DNA from: Laccaria trichodermophora
Taxonomy: Eukaryota > Basidiomycota > Agaricomycetes > Agaricales > Hydnangiaceae
Length of the DNA stretch: 64,000 nucleotides
NCBI GenBank assembly: GCA_018417955.1
Contig: JACTVC010000002.1
Coordinates: 930,001-994,000, forward strand
Direction: 5' to 3'
Every line of letters starts with the position of its first letter. Within the stretch, counting starts at the first letter, position 1. The notes beneath the pieces were generated by a model. That model saw nothing but the letters and a program-made list of their open reading frames with translations. It was not told the DNA's origin and searched no databases. The position numbers and the translations under genes are program-made. Positions 44,439 to 54,561 of this stretch are shown piece after piece.

Positions 44439-47400
44439 ATGATTCCCAAGGGCAAGAGAGCGTCAACAAACGACGCCGAACCCTCGAAATTGCACGTACC
44501 CAGTCATCTTAATAGTATGCACTCCCCGTTACTGACCACTGATCACTCATTAGTCTCGAACGACGACCCCCGACACGGTGCGGGAACAAGACCTGTACGC
44601 AAGTCAACTGCTTCTCAAAGGAAATGGGTATCCGCTTTGGGACCCGCAGCCCAAGCGCCACTTTGGTGAGCGGTCCTTTTCGGCAGGCGTTGCCATCGGA
44701 GATGTAGGAATCATTACTGCTGACGGCGGTTTCGACTTTCTCTTCAACATTTGTGTGCCCCCTGATCACCCTATCAACCCCCGAGACCTTCCCAGCTCCT
44801 TTTCTCCGCTGTCTCCGCAGCTTTCCCATACCGATATTTGTGAATTCCAAGAATACGCTCCTGGTGAATATCTTGCAAGTGCTTCCGTCGAAAGGGTTTC
44901 TTCCAATAAGTACAAATTATATCAATTGATCCGTCCGTGCCAGGTTTCTGATGTGTGTTTGTTAGTGGACTTGCATTTGAATGCTCTGGTTCTGAGGGCG
45001 CTATCCTGATTCTGCCCGATGGCTCCTATCATCGAGATCTCGTTCACAGTGCCTTTCCCCGCTTCAGAGACTATGGCTTGCGAAATGCACAGGCCTGGTA
45101 TAGGTACATAACTAAAACCTATGGTAACATTAAGAATGGGGACTTGCATCTTGTTACTGGGTTTGACAGAGCACCATCATGTGGACTTGCTGTCTATAAG
45201 AACTCTAGCACCCAGAAAAGCTTACTTAGCTTCCAAGGATCTCTTGGAACTGAGCACTGGGATTACTCTGCAGGTGCAAATTATGTTAGGTCCAAATTTG
45301 TGGAAAAGGCAAGGGAACCATCTGTGGCAGGCAGCAGTGGAAGGTCAGAAAGTCTATGTCTCTTTGTCCGCACCTTCACCATCACACTCAGTAAGAGTGC
45401 ATGGAATGACATCTGTTCTGGGAGGGCTTTTTCTGGATTAGGGGCTTCACTTCCTCTTGGATCTGATTCCTGCAATTTCAAAGATTCTGGCCTTCCACTC
45501 TCCCTGGTGAGTAGCTTCTGACTACATTTTTACCCCATCACTGAATGTGTAATAGAAAAACATCCCTTCCAAGCAAGTTAATGAACTACTGCTGGACAAG
45601 GTAATGTTGTTCAATAAATATGCAAAGTACTCTGCTTTACAATGTGATACAGATGTCAAATGCACTTGTTGCAATCACTCATGACAGAGATTGGTACACT
45701 GTCCTTCAGAAGGTATGCTCCAACCTCTTCAAGGTAGTTCTATAGTTAATTGCTTTTCCTTCCCTTCTTTGTAGGGTGATACCACCATCCCAGGGGCTGC
45801 CCCTCTATCCAAACTAATCTATGATTCAAACAAGATTTGTGAAGAGAAAAGTAAGTTTCAATGTCAATGTTTTGGGAATTTCTGAATTAATCCAATAATA
45901 CAGATGCAGTCTTCTTTGAATGGAAGAAAGAATCAACACCAGTATGTTATATCCATTGTCCCTATTTTCCCATCTCATTAAACATCCTGACTCTTATACA
46001 GATCAAGAGGGAGTGTTCTCCAGCTCTTGTGGTGGACACAGAGATAACAGTGGGAAAATCTCGCCAGGAGCTTGAGAAATCCCTCGCTAAGAACAACTCT
46101 GTCTCTGATCACGCTCTTGTGCTTCACTCGCTTGCCTACTCTCTCCTTGCGGCCTCCCGCGGCTTGAAAGACAGGAGCCCTACAGAATCCGTTAAATTCA
46201 TGGATGAGGCTATCAAGAATCTTCTTGAAGTGCTACGTCTGCGCTCACGTAATGATCCTGAGCGCCCTGCCTCGCTCCATCTTCTTGCAACAACCATCTG
46301 GACTCGATACCAGTTGTGGAATCGACGGGATGATGTTGACTTAGCAATTCGTCACTACAGAGAAGCGCTTGCCTTGCGTTCTCAAGAGTGCGGGTACCTT
46401 AGCGACCTTGCGACTGCACTCTGGACGCGGTATAACCTCTCACGCCACAGCAAAGATCTGGAGGAAGCCATCACAAACTACAGGACAGCTGTCTCCAGGC
46501 GCGCTAAAAACCATCCCGGGCTTCCGTTACTCCTTGGCAACCTCGCAACTGCGCTCTGGACTCGCTACACCCAGTTTAAGCAGCCCGCCGATATGGAATC
46601 TGCTATAGCGAATCTGCGCAATGCATCGCTTTCCTATCCGCACGCATGCGACAGCCGAGCTCTAAGCAACCTTGGAAATATCTTACTCGCTCGCTTCGAC
46701 AGAGACAATTATGAAGGGGATCTCGAGGAGGCAATTGCTGTCTACCGCAGCGCCCTCGAACAGACCTCTGCTTCTTCCCACACCCGTTCCGAATTCCACA
46801 GTAATCTCGCCGACTCTATTTATCGCAGATATGAACTCGCAGGGCATACGAAAGACTTGAACGAAGCTATCAAGTTATATAGTGAACTGCTCGAGCTTCC
46901 CCCACCTCGTCACCGAGATCGAATCACTTCTTTAATTATTGTTGCAGAGAGCCTGGAAGCTCGATACGCACGATTCCGAAAGCCAGAGGATCAGGAGAAA
47001 GCATATGGATATTACCGCTCCGCCCTTGAAATTTGTTCATCCCGCGAGCCTCGTCGCCTCAATCTGCTCGAGATTCTTTCGGCGGCTGATTTGGCACATT
47101 TCCAGGAGACGGGCCGCGTGGTAGCGTTGGATGCCGCGGTCAGGTATAGTCGCGAGGCACTGTCCCTTCAGACTCCGGACAGTTCAGCCCGTTACAAATC
47201 GCTCATGACCACGTTGGTTGTCTGTTTGAAAGCACGTTATGAGAAGTTACGTCGAGGAGAGGACAAGGAAGAGGCAAAGGTGTACGAACGAGAGATGCGC
47301 AGATCACTGCGTCCTTCATATGGAAATGCCCGAGATCTTGGACGACCTCAGATGCTAGTAACGTCAGGAGTTCCGACTGGTGGAACGACAGGGTTTACTG

Positions 47401-47483
47401 TGGGTGATACGGTACATGCTGGTCATGGGACTCATGGCACCTACCCCCGCGGAATTCACTGGCAGAAACCAGTCTCCACGTAG
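44439..47483 (+). CDS. NLR-associated N-terminal module fused to TPR-like repeats
   Basis: Eight exons join in phase to 2655 nt (884 aa): 44439-44495, 44554-44909, 44966-45506, 45556-45600, 45653-45712, 45775-45850, 45904-45941 and 46002-47483. The first 330 residues match, from memory, a module seen at the start of many mushroom NLR-like proteins: EQDLYASQLLLKGNGYPLW, GDVGIITADGGFDFLFNICV, GSEGAILILPDG, and GDLHLVTGFDRAPSCGLAV. The C-terminal 480 residues are TPR-like repeats of about 45-50 aa with the recurring core ATALWTRY...DLEEAI..YR.A (at least six). No nucleotide-binding domain lies between them. In such proteins TPRs often act as sensor or partner-binding platforms in self/non-self or conflict systems, but that role is inferred. 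The start ATG begins a short first exon that keeps phase. Confidence 0.75.
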
Positions 47484-48802
47484 TATTGGAAGTTTGGAAT
47501 GTGGGGGTTTGCTCAGGATAGCGATTTTCCCGTAGGGGTCCCCGGTACAAGAAATCTCGAACGCCTTTGACAGGCCACAAGAAAATCAAGAAACACCAAA
47601 AAAATTCCGGAACGCGCTTGGTCGTGGGGTTCAGCAATAGGGTTCTAGGCGCCGCGCGGGTGAATGTGACTGCATGCGGTTTATTTCGCCTGCAACGCTG
47701 CCATTATGTGGGAAATGGGTAGTTGGGGACTGCGAGGTGGTGAAGTGGGGGTGGAGGACCGGTTGTCGATGGTTGTCGGTGCTTTCCTCCGTTACACTCT
47801 CTTGCTTATACACTGGAAAGGAGGGAGAGGTTGGGCTGTTTGAGGTCAGGTGAACAGTTGCAAGCGAAGATCGAATATCGGGTGGACCCAGGGGCCGGAA
47901 GTACTGGCATTTCAAGTTTTGATGCGTACCGATGTCCTGTGGGGCTCTCCGCTACATACCCGTTTGCATTACACACTTGGTGGCTTCAGGGGAAAAGTGG
48001 TGTAGTTTCACTCACCTTTATTCCCGTAAAGCTCTCGAGTACATACCCCTTCTATTACAATCAGATTGTTAGCTGCTGTACGGGTTTCCATGTAGTGCTT
48101 CTGTAGTAGTAGGTGAACTTTGTATGCCATGATTTGTATGATTCATGCTTGCCTTCGTAACTTTCTATTTCAGTGGTAACAGAAAAGCGAAAAATGCCCA
48201 AGGACGGGCCAATGAACTCTGAGGACAACCATCGAACGAAAACCCCCCTTCAGCTTGCCATAGGTGTGCTATGACGGAGTGGTTGATTTTGTCTTGGTGA
48301 ATGGTCTTGATTAAAAGTAAATAACGATTTTACAACTTCACTTACATTCGCTACGAAGAAAAAATAAGAATTGGTGAGATGTGCCGGTCCAGAGGAAACG
48401 GTAGGATAATTGGGAAATTTAAAATGAAAGTAGACAGCTGAGTACAGTCTGAAGTGGAGAGAAGTGGGCCTTGTGGAGTCGAACTTGAAAGTTGAGCTTC
48501 ATAAACACCAGCAAATATCCTCTCCCTCCTCTCCGCCGTCAGCTCAGCCCAACGGCTGAAAAGAACATATACAAATCTAGCCGCCGGAGGATTCTCTTCG
48601 ACTTGCATTTGTTCAGTGGGTCGCTTCCACACCGATACTCAGATGAAGCGACTACGAGGCACGAGAAAGCACGCTCATGGCTCGTATTCAGAAGACCTAC
48701 GTTACTCCAGGATAGAGAGACTAAATTATGGGCTTGCGACATCAGCCACTTGCAACGCCATAAATAACACTCGAAAATCTCGATCAGTCTCAATCGAACA
48801 TA
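47484..48802. other. intergenic, nothing recognised
   Basis: About 1.3 kb. The 3' flank of the TPR gene and the promoter side of the tyrosinase gene lie here. Several short frames on both strands have no family resemblance. No repeat was recognised apart from a GGCGCC motif at 47648. Confidence 0.4.
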
Positions 48803-50100
48803 ATGCCCATCCGTCACTATCGCAAGCTCGCCTTTACACTCGCCCTCGCCTTGATCCAAATTTCAACGCAGGCACTGGACTGGGATGCACAAGAGGACGA
48901 GTGCTCTCACTTCCTCGTGCGACAGGAATGGTGAGGTTCGATTCCCAACTGAATTTACCATTCCTCATATCCATTGACGCCACAGGAGATCGCTCAGCCA
49001 AGCCCACAAAGCAGAATATATCGCCGCAGTCAAGTGTACCCAAAGTCTCCCCGCGAGAAGTGGTCTCGAGGCAACACAAACGCGTTTTGACGATTTTCAG
49101 GCAGTTCACATCCACGTCGCCGATGAAATTCACGTTGTGGTAAGTCCGCCCGCCCGTGGTTTCACATGGTTTCCGAAGCCGTTCCAGGGCCATTTTTTAC
49201 CATGGCATCGCCGTTTCATAAAAATCCACGAGACAACGCTTCGGGAGGAATGTGGGTACAGAGGGGCAATACCGTGAGTTTTTGGCTCAATCCCAGTCCC
49301 GCCTTTGTTCAACTTCCTTGACAGATATTGGGATTGGACGCTCGACGCCGATAGCCTTGACTCGTGTGTACCATTTTGATTCATGCGCCCCCACAATCTA
49401 ATAATGTGTGTGTGTGTCAGTATCAGTAAATCGCCCGTCTTCGACACCGTCCATGGATTTGGTGGCGACGGCGTCCCGGGCACCTACATTTTTCCCAACG
49501 ACCCTGATGGCACGTCTGAGCTTTTTCCCGAGACGTTTGTCGGCTGCGTTCAGGACGGTCCTTTTGCTTCTCACAGACTTCATATTGGCCCCGGAAAACT
49601 GAGAACGGATCACTGCCTTGTACGAGGGCTCAACGACACATACAAGGACTTCCTAACATCAGAGGCGGTCGCACAAACCATGGAACAACCTATATTTGAG
49701 CTGTTCCGTGTCCAGCTCGAAGGAGGAGGGTCAAATCCGTATCCCGCTCAACATGGATCCGGTCATCTCATCGTAGGGGGTGATATGGGAAATTTGTTTT
49801 CGAGTCCTGGTGGTAAGCCTTTTCTTTACCTTCTTTACCTTGAGTGTAGTCTGAATTATGACGTCAGACCCCCTCTTCTACCTCCACCATGTAAATCTGG
49901 ATAGGCTTTGGTGGCGATGGCAAGAGAAGGATTTACCGACACGCTTCCTCGACATTTCTGGTCGCTTGCATGCCAACAGTCCCAGATTGGCACAGGTTAC
50001 CTTGAATTATCGGCTAAACTTCCATACACTGGCTCCTCCAATGTCAGTTCGAGATACGATGGACATTCAGAAACCTCCGTTTTGTTACGCCTATGTCTAA
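48803..50100 (+). CDS. secreted tyrosinase-like type-3 copper oxidase
   Basis: Six exons, 48803-48930, 48986-49139, 49188-49273, 49325-49363, 49427-49812 and 49868-50100, join in phase to 1026 nt (341 aa). The N-terminus is a signal peptide (MPIRHYRKLAFTLALALIQI). The CuA site shows FQAVHIHVADEIH followed by GHFLPWHRRFIKIHE. The CuB site shows HGSGHLIVGGDMGN and DPLFYLHHVNLDRLWWRWQ. Between them are the conserved PYWDWTLDAD and SPVFDTVHGFGGDGV. The protein ends about 65 residues after CuB, so it lacks the C-terminal shielding domain of classical mushroom tyrosinases and resembles the short secreted fungal type. Expected activity is oxidation of phenols outside the cell. The exact substrate cannot be told. 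Confidence 0.9.
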
Positions 50101-50931
50101 ACACGAATGATCAGCGATCAATGTAAATGTATTTTGTACCAATCTCAGTTATGTTTCCTTACTAATCGTATCTTTGAAGACTTGTCCATCGCGGTCCGTG
50201 AGCGTTAAAACCCATTCAGTTGATGTGACAACATGAACAGCATGCGCCGTGCCAGGAGAAGATACCTTCCCGTCAGATAGCCTCATCAATCGTGAAAGAT
50301 AACGTACTTCTGTTCATTCAATGTCTCGTTCCCAAACCAATCCCTCAGCACTATTCCACGTTTCTGCCTGCGTTTCTGGCAAACTCCATTCCCAGGCCAT
50401 AAGCGCCCTCTATGAATTGACGATTGACTTGAAACAAAACGAGGGGAGCAGCCCACTGAAACGTGCGAGGTGTTCATGGTTTTGCGAGTTTGCAACCGGG
50501 AGAAGTCTCGTCCAGATCGTGTTGTAAGGCGAGAAAGAACGTGGCAACGTTGGCGAGATGCGTGTGGGCGATCGTGTTTGTGCACAAGTTGCAGGCTCAA
50601 CAACCTCTTGGGACTTCCCGGCGGGCGCTTGATAAAATCGTGGCCAGACGACAGCTCACGAGTCCAAATCTGTCAAGGTTGGGTTGTACCATTGAAAAGT
50701 AGCCTTTCATCGGTCCGTATTAAGCGGGCATGATGATGTGCACGATGGACCTGAGGGGCACTAGCTCTTGGGAATTTGATAGGGAAAATATCGCGTTCAT
50801 TGGGACTCTGGGGCCACTAACATGCTACATATACAACTGGAACCTGTTACAGAAATATGAAGACTCGCGGGTGATAAAGTTTCAATCGGAAACTCCCTCA
50901 ACTCACACATGAATCCAATGGGTCAACAAGA
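50101..50931. other. intergenic between tyrosinase and macro-domain genes (convergent)
   Basis: About 830 bp at the facing 3' ends of two genes. A few overlapping frames (for example 50286-50603, minus) have no recognisable family. No repeat or RNA was recognised. Confidence 0.4.
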
Positions 50932-51691
50932 TCAACAACGATGGGTTCTACGACAATCTCGTGCATAAGTCAAGGCGCCATCCCATTCCATGGAGCTCCA
51001 CTTCTCTGAGTTTCCAGAGGCATCAATGAAATTTTCAACGGCTAAAGCCATCTGTTGTGCACATCTTTCGGCGGAAACATTCCCTACCCCCGTCGCCAAA
51101 CCTGTCATCAGCACTTTATGGATTCTTGTTCCGTTTTTGGAAATCTCTGCTGCCTGGTTATGTTGATCCAAAGAAACCAGCAACGACCACATGCAATTGT
51201 ACACGATTTCGCGATTCCACACGACGTCCTCAGGAATGCGCATAGTGGGGCATAATGCGATAAAAGCACAACCATGGGCGTTGTTCTCACACACAGTGCG
51301 TTTTAGAGGAATGAGAGTGCATGTCCCTGGAGGTGCATAGCCCTTCCAGCGCTGATAGAGGGCGGCTTGTACGATTCCTGTTGGGGCGAACACATCGTCG
51401 GGACAAAGGGCCTCGGCGAGATAATAGTCAAAGCTATTCAATGTTATCGATCAGCTGCGGTCGTCTATTCACGGCATGTTCAACCCACCCGCCGTCTAGG
51501 CGGCCGTACGAGTTGGCCGGTGATACGATGCAGTCGAATTGGTCGTATGGTGGGGTTAGGGCGGAGAGATTGGACTGGATGATCGTGAACTTGGCTTGGA
51601 TGTCTTTGGGGAGATACTTCTTCAGTGCGAGCTGCCACTCCTCAATGAGTGGCGCTGAGATGTCCAAAAGGATGAATTCAAGATGGTCCAT
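50932..51691 (-). CDS. macro-domain-like protein
   Basis: Exons 51691-51489 and 51433-50932 join in phase to 705 nt (234 aa). Residues 50-80 read FDCIVSPANSYGRLDGGFDY (across the intron), matching the ADP-ribose-binding start of macro domains (D-x-I-V-x-x-A-N-S-x-x-x-x-x-G-G). Later segments ECTLIPL-type strand, CAFIALCPTMRIPEDV and VLMTGLATGVGNVSAERCAQ fit the conserved GxGxG-like phosphate loop and the following helix. Related fungal proteins bind or hydrolyse ADP-ribose derivatives. The precise reaction is not predictable. It lies tail-to-tail with the tyrosinase gene, with no evident functional link. Confidence 0.7.
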
Positions 51692-52293
51692 GGATGAGCG
51701 GTCCGATAAGAGTAACTACTGCTAGATGATTTTGTGATCTAGTATGTAGTCTTATCGGAGAAAGGATAAAGAATCAAAGCTGTATCCAAATTTTGGTGGC
51801 AGTGTGTGCCACAGCATCATATGTATCATTTGTTTTGCTAATGAACGACGTTGATCATGACGTTGAACCTCCTGCCAAGTCCCGACCTCTCCTTGTCATT
51901 AACATTGCGATTAGCAGCGATTTCGATCTACTATAAGTTACAACTTCCTTCTTACCCGGTTGGGCGTCCCTTTTTTCCAAGACCTCAAAGACAAGTTCTC
52001 GTCCTGTGTCGCCCCCGATCCTTCCAATCTTGTTTTGGGTCTGTGACAGGTCTCGTACCCAAATTTTGGACTAATCTTCACAGTCTGTGGTCCAAGGAGA
52101 CCTGCGGTGGGTGCGCGTCCTATTGTCATCGTCGGAGACATCCTGATGCCCTTCAGAGGGGATTGGGGGAGTCTCTCATAAGAAGTTTCAACATTGGAAG
52201 AGGCCACCAGCCCGAATATAGTAGCACATCTTCGATCCCACATCCGATCCAAAGCTTCAATAATTAATGGATATCGAACTGACTCTAAGGGTA
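51692..52293. other. intergenic
   Basis: About 600 bp with the promoter of the macro-domain gene and the 3' flank of the interrupted membrane-protein gene. Two overlapping frames on opposite strands (51851-52297) show no family resemblance. Confidence 0.35.
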
Positions 52294-52499
52294 TCATGAC
52301 GATGCCTCCCTTGAAATCTGCATCCTAGGTGTATATCCAGGCGGACGATCGTCCGACAATCCCATGGCCCACGCAGACTGCTGCTGCTCCCTCAAGACGC
52401 GTATTTGTTCCCTCATCGACCGGATTGCCTCTTGCATGTTAGGCATCAAACTTTGCATCTCCTCTTCAATGATCTCAGCCTCTCCCGAAGTCTGCCGTC

Positions 52500-52716
52500 T
52501 TTGTATTAGGCTGAGGGCGTCTAGGGTACGGGCAAGCACATTACGTGCGTGGGTAGACGAGTGATTAGGTAGGTAGATAGCAGTAATGTCCTTGCACACA
52601 AAGAGAGAGAGAGAGAGATACGAGTAGCGTAGCGAGCGATAATGGGCGAAAGCCGTGAGGCTTTCCGTCCCGGCAGAATGAACCAATCCTGAAAGCAAAA
52701 CTGAGATGAGCTGCGA
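52500..52716 (-). repeat. Ngaro repeat B2
   Basis: 217 bp, matching B1 at 53001-53217. The outer end abuts the host exon at 52499. It contains an (AG)n run and GTAGCGTAGCGAGCG. Confidence 0.9.
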
Positions 52717-52845
52717 GGGTGGGTGGGATAAACTCACCCGCGCAGTGCGCGTCTTGCTGTGGAGCGGAGGAGTCCTCCTGCGCGGGAAGCGAGCGGGAGC
52801 CTGTGAGGCTGATGCCGATGGAGTTTTCAGGGAGTGGTGGGTGGG

Positions 52846-53000
52846 GAAAAGGAAAGAGGCCCGTCAGACGACCTCAGAGGGGTGGTGACTGTCGTGGTAG
52901 AAAGAGAGAAGGTGATTTCTACCCTGACTGTCACATGCCCTATACTAAGACCACGCCCTGACTCTTCACTCGTTCCTCGCTACGTCCCAGGGCAAAAATC
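52846..53000 (-). repeat. Ngaro repeat A2
   Basis: 155 bp, matching A1 at 58357-58511. Directly adjoins B1, forming the B1-A2 junction that would be created in a circular intermediate. Confidence 0.9.
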
Positions 53001-53217
53001 TTTGTATTAGGCTGAGGGCGTCTAGGGTACGGGCAAGCACATTACGTGCGTGGGTAGACGAGTGATTAGGTAGGTAGATAGCAGTAATGTCCTTGCACAC
53101 AAAGAGAGAGAGAGAGAGATACGAGTAGCGTAGCGAGCGATAATGGGCGAAAGCCGTGAGGCTTTCCGTCCCGGCAGAATGAACCAATCCTGAAAGCAAA
53201 ACTGAGATGAGCTGCGA
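53001..53217 (-). repeat. Ngaro repeat B1
   Basis: 217 bp, matching B2. It begins about 115 bp beyond the recombinase stop codon. Confidence 0.9.
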
Positions 53218-53331
53218 CTCCCATGAGGTAGGAGTCCTGCGACGCGTCGAGCGAGTCTCGGAAACCCAAATGCTAGGAGCAGGGGATGACTTACCAGTGA
53301 AGAGAGGAGGCCACCCAGAGAGGGGGGTGCT

Positions 53332-54561
53332 CTACCTTCGAATTTGCGGCATGGTGAGCTTGATGAAGTTTTCGTGGACCTCGGGGACCGCTTGCATGTA
53401 TGGGGCGAGGATTTGCACATGCTTCGTCAGGTAGACCAGGAAAGCGTCGCTGGCCCAACGCCCCTTCACCTTCATGACCTCGAATGGGGTTCCTCTCAGC
53501 AGGTATTCCAGCGTCGAGCCAATGCGAATGCCGTGCCCCTGGCGTGGGTCCAACCCCGCCTTCCTAGCGGCTTCAGCCACTGTCCGAGTGAATTCCGTCT
53601 TCGTGAGCGGCCTGAAGCGGCTGTGCTTGAGGTAGGAGAATAGGTGTCCGTCGACAGGGGGCTTGTTGATCGCCATGTGATGAGCGAGGGCCGCCTCTGG
53701 GTCAGTTTCGTCCGCCTGTTTGGACCAGGAGACGTCTTCACCACGGGGAGAGGTCTTTGTCTTGGGGATGTGGAAGACGGTGGAGCGAAGTCCATTTCGG
53801 TCAAGTTTGGATCGGACGTCTGATGGCTTGACGTGCGTGTTTGGGTCAAAAGCTTTAAGGTTCGGTACCGTGAATTCACCCAGGCGTGCTGCGGCATAGA
53901 AGGTAGTGGTGAGGCAGCTGTAGACGGCGGCGTCTCGTGGCTTGTCCAGCTGGAGTTGTTCCTTGATCGCGAGGATGAAGGCCAGGGTGTAAGGCACCCT
54001 TTTCTTTCTCTTTGAGGTTGCTGGTGTGGTTTTTTCAGCGGCTTGGAGGAGGACTTCGAGCTCTGCCACTTCCATTTGCCATTTGACCCCGTGGATGAGG
54101 TGCCAGGCTCGGATGCCGTATATGTAATTGTCGATGGTGCTGCCAGAGTAAGCACCCGCTAGGGCTGAGATGAAGGCGTGAATGAGGAGTGGGCTGGCAG
54201 GAGCACGTTGTTCCTCTGGAATGCCTTTCTGGTCGCAATAAACGTGGAAGTTCAACAGGCCTGAGCCATAGGCTGCCAGCGTTGACTCTTCCCAGGACTT
54301 TCCCATAACGACTGCAATTTGTCGTATGTCTTCTGGGGTTAAGTTTGACGGCGTGGTTTTAACCACTTCACGTCCAGATAATGGTATCCAGAGTTGAAGG
54401 CGCTTGCTAGCAAGAACATGCGGGCGTCTGGCAGATGGGAGAGGACACAGGTCCTTTGCGTAGCGTGCAGGTTTCGCTGCCTTGGAGGTGTGTTGGACTG
54501 CACAAGGGAAGCGGTTAGCTGTTGAGCCAGTGTTGCGTTTGGGAGAAGATGGCCCTGGCAT
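53332..54561 (-). CDS. Ngaro tyrosine recombinase
   Basis: 409 aa from the ATG at 54561, which overlaps the end of the RT gene by 47 nt in another frame. The N-terminal SAM-like core-binding part (PEDIRQIAVVMGKSWEESTL) is followed by the catalytic domain. The first Arg lies in FYAAARLGEFTVPN, the H-x-x-R in GHGIRIGSTLEYLLRG, then GRWASDAFLVYLTKH supplies the Trp and the Tyr nucleophile. This R..HxxR..W..Y set is the signature of lambda-integrase-type recombinases. The enzyme would integrate the circular cDNA. The same frame happens to stay open upstream through the RT region, but that part is not coherent protein. Confidence 0.88.
   Translation of the reverse strand: MPGPSSPKRNTGSTANRFPCAVQHTSKAAKPARYAKDLCPLPSARRPHVLASKRLQLWIPLSGREVVKTTPSNLTPEDIRQIAVVMGKSWEESTLAAYGSGLLNFHVYCDQKGIPEEQRAPASPLLIHAFISALAGAYSGSTIDNYIYGIRAWHLIHGVKWQMEVAELEVLLQAAEKTTPATSKRKKRVPYTLAFILAIKEQLQLDKPRDAAVYSCLTTTFYAAARLGEFTVPNLKAFDPNTHVKPSDVRSKLDRNGLRSTVFHIPKTKTSPRGEDVSWSKQADETDPEAALAHHMAINKPPVDGHLFSYLKHSRFRPLTKTEFTRTVAEAARKAGLDPRQGHGIRIGSTLEYLLRGTPFEVMKVKGRWASDAFLVYLTKHVQILAPYMQAVPEVHENFIKLTMPQIRR

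Noticed and set aside
48931..48950. GGTTCGATTCCCA as a tRNA B box
   Set aside because: It lies in the first intron of the tyrosinase gene with no matching A box or acceptor stem.
52846..53217. B1-A2 block as a solo LTR or second insertion
   Set aside because: Its order and adjacency match the internal part of Ngaro split direct repeats, so one element explains all four repeats.
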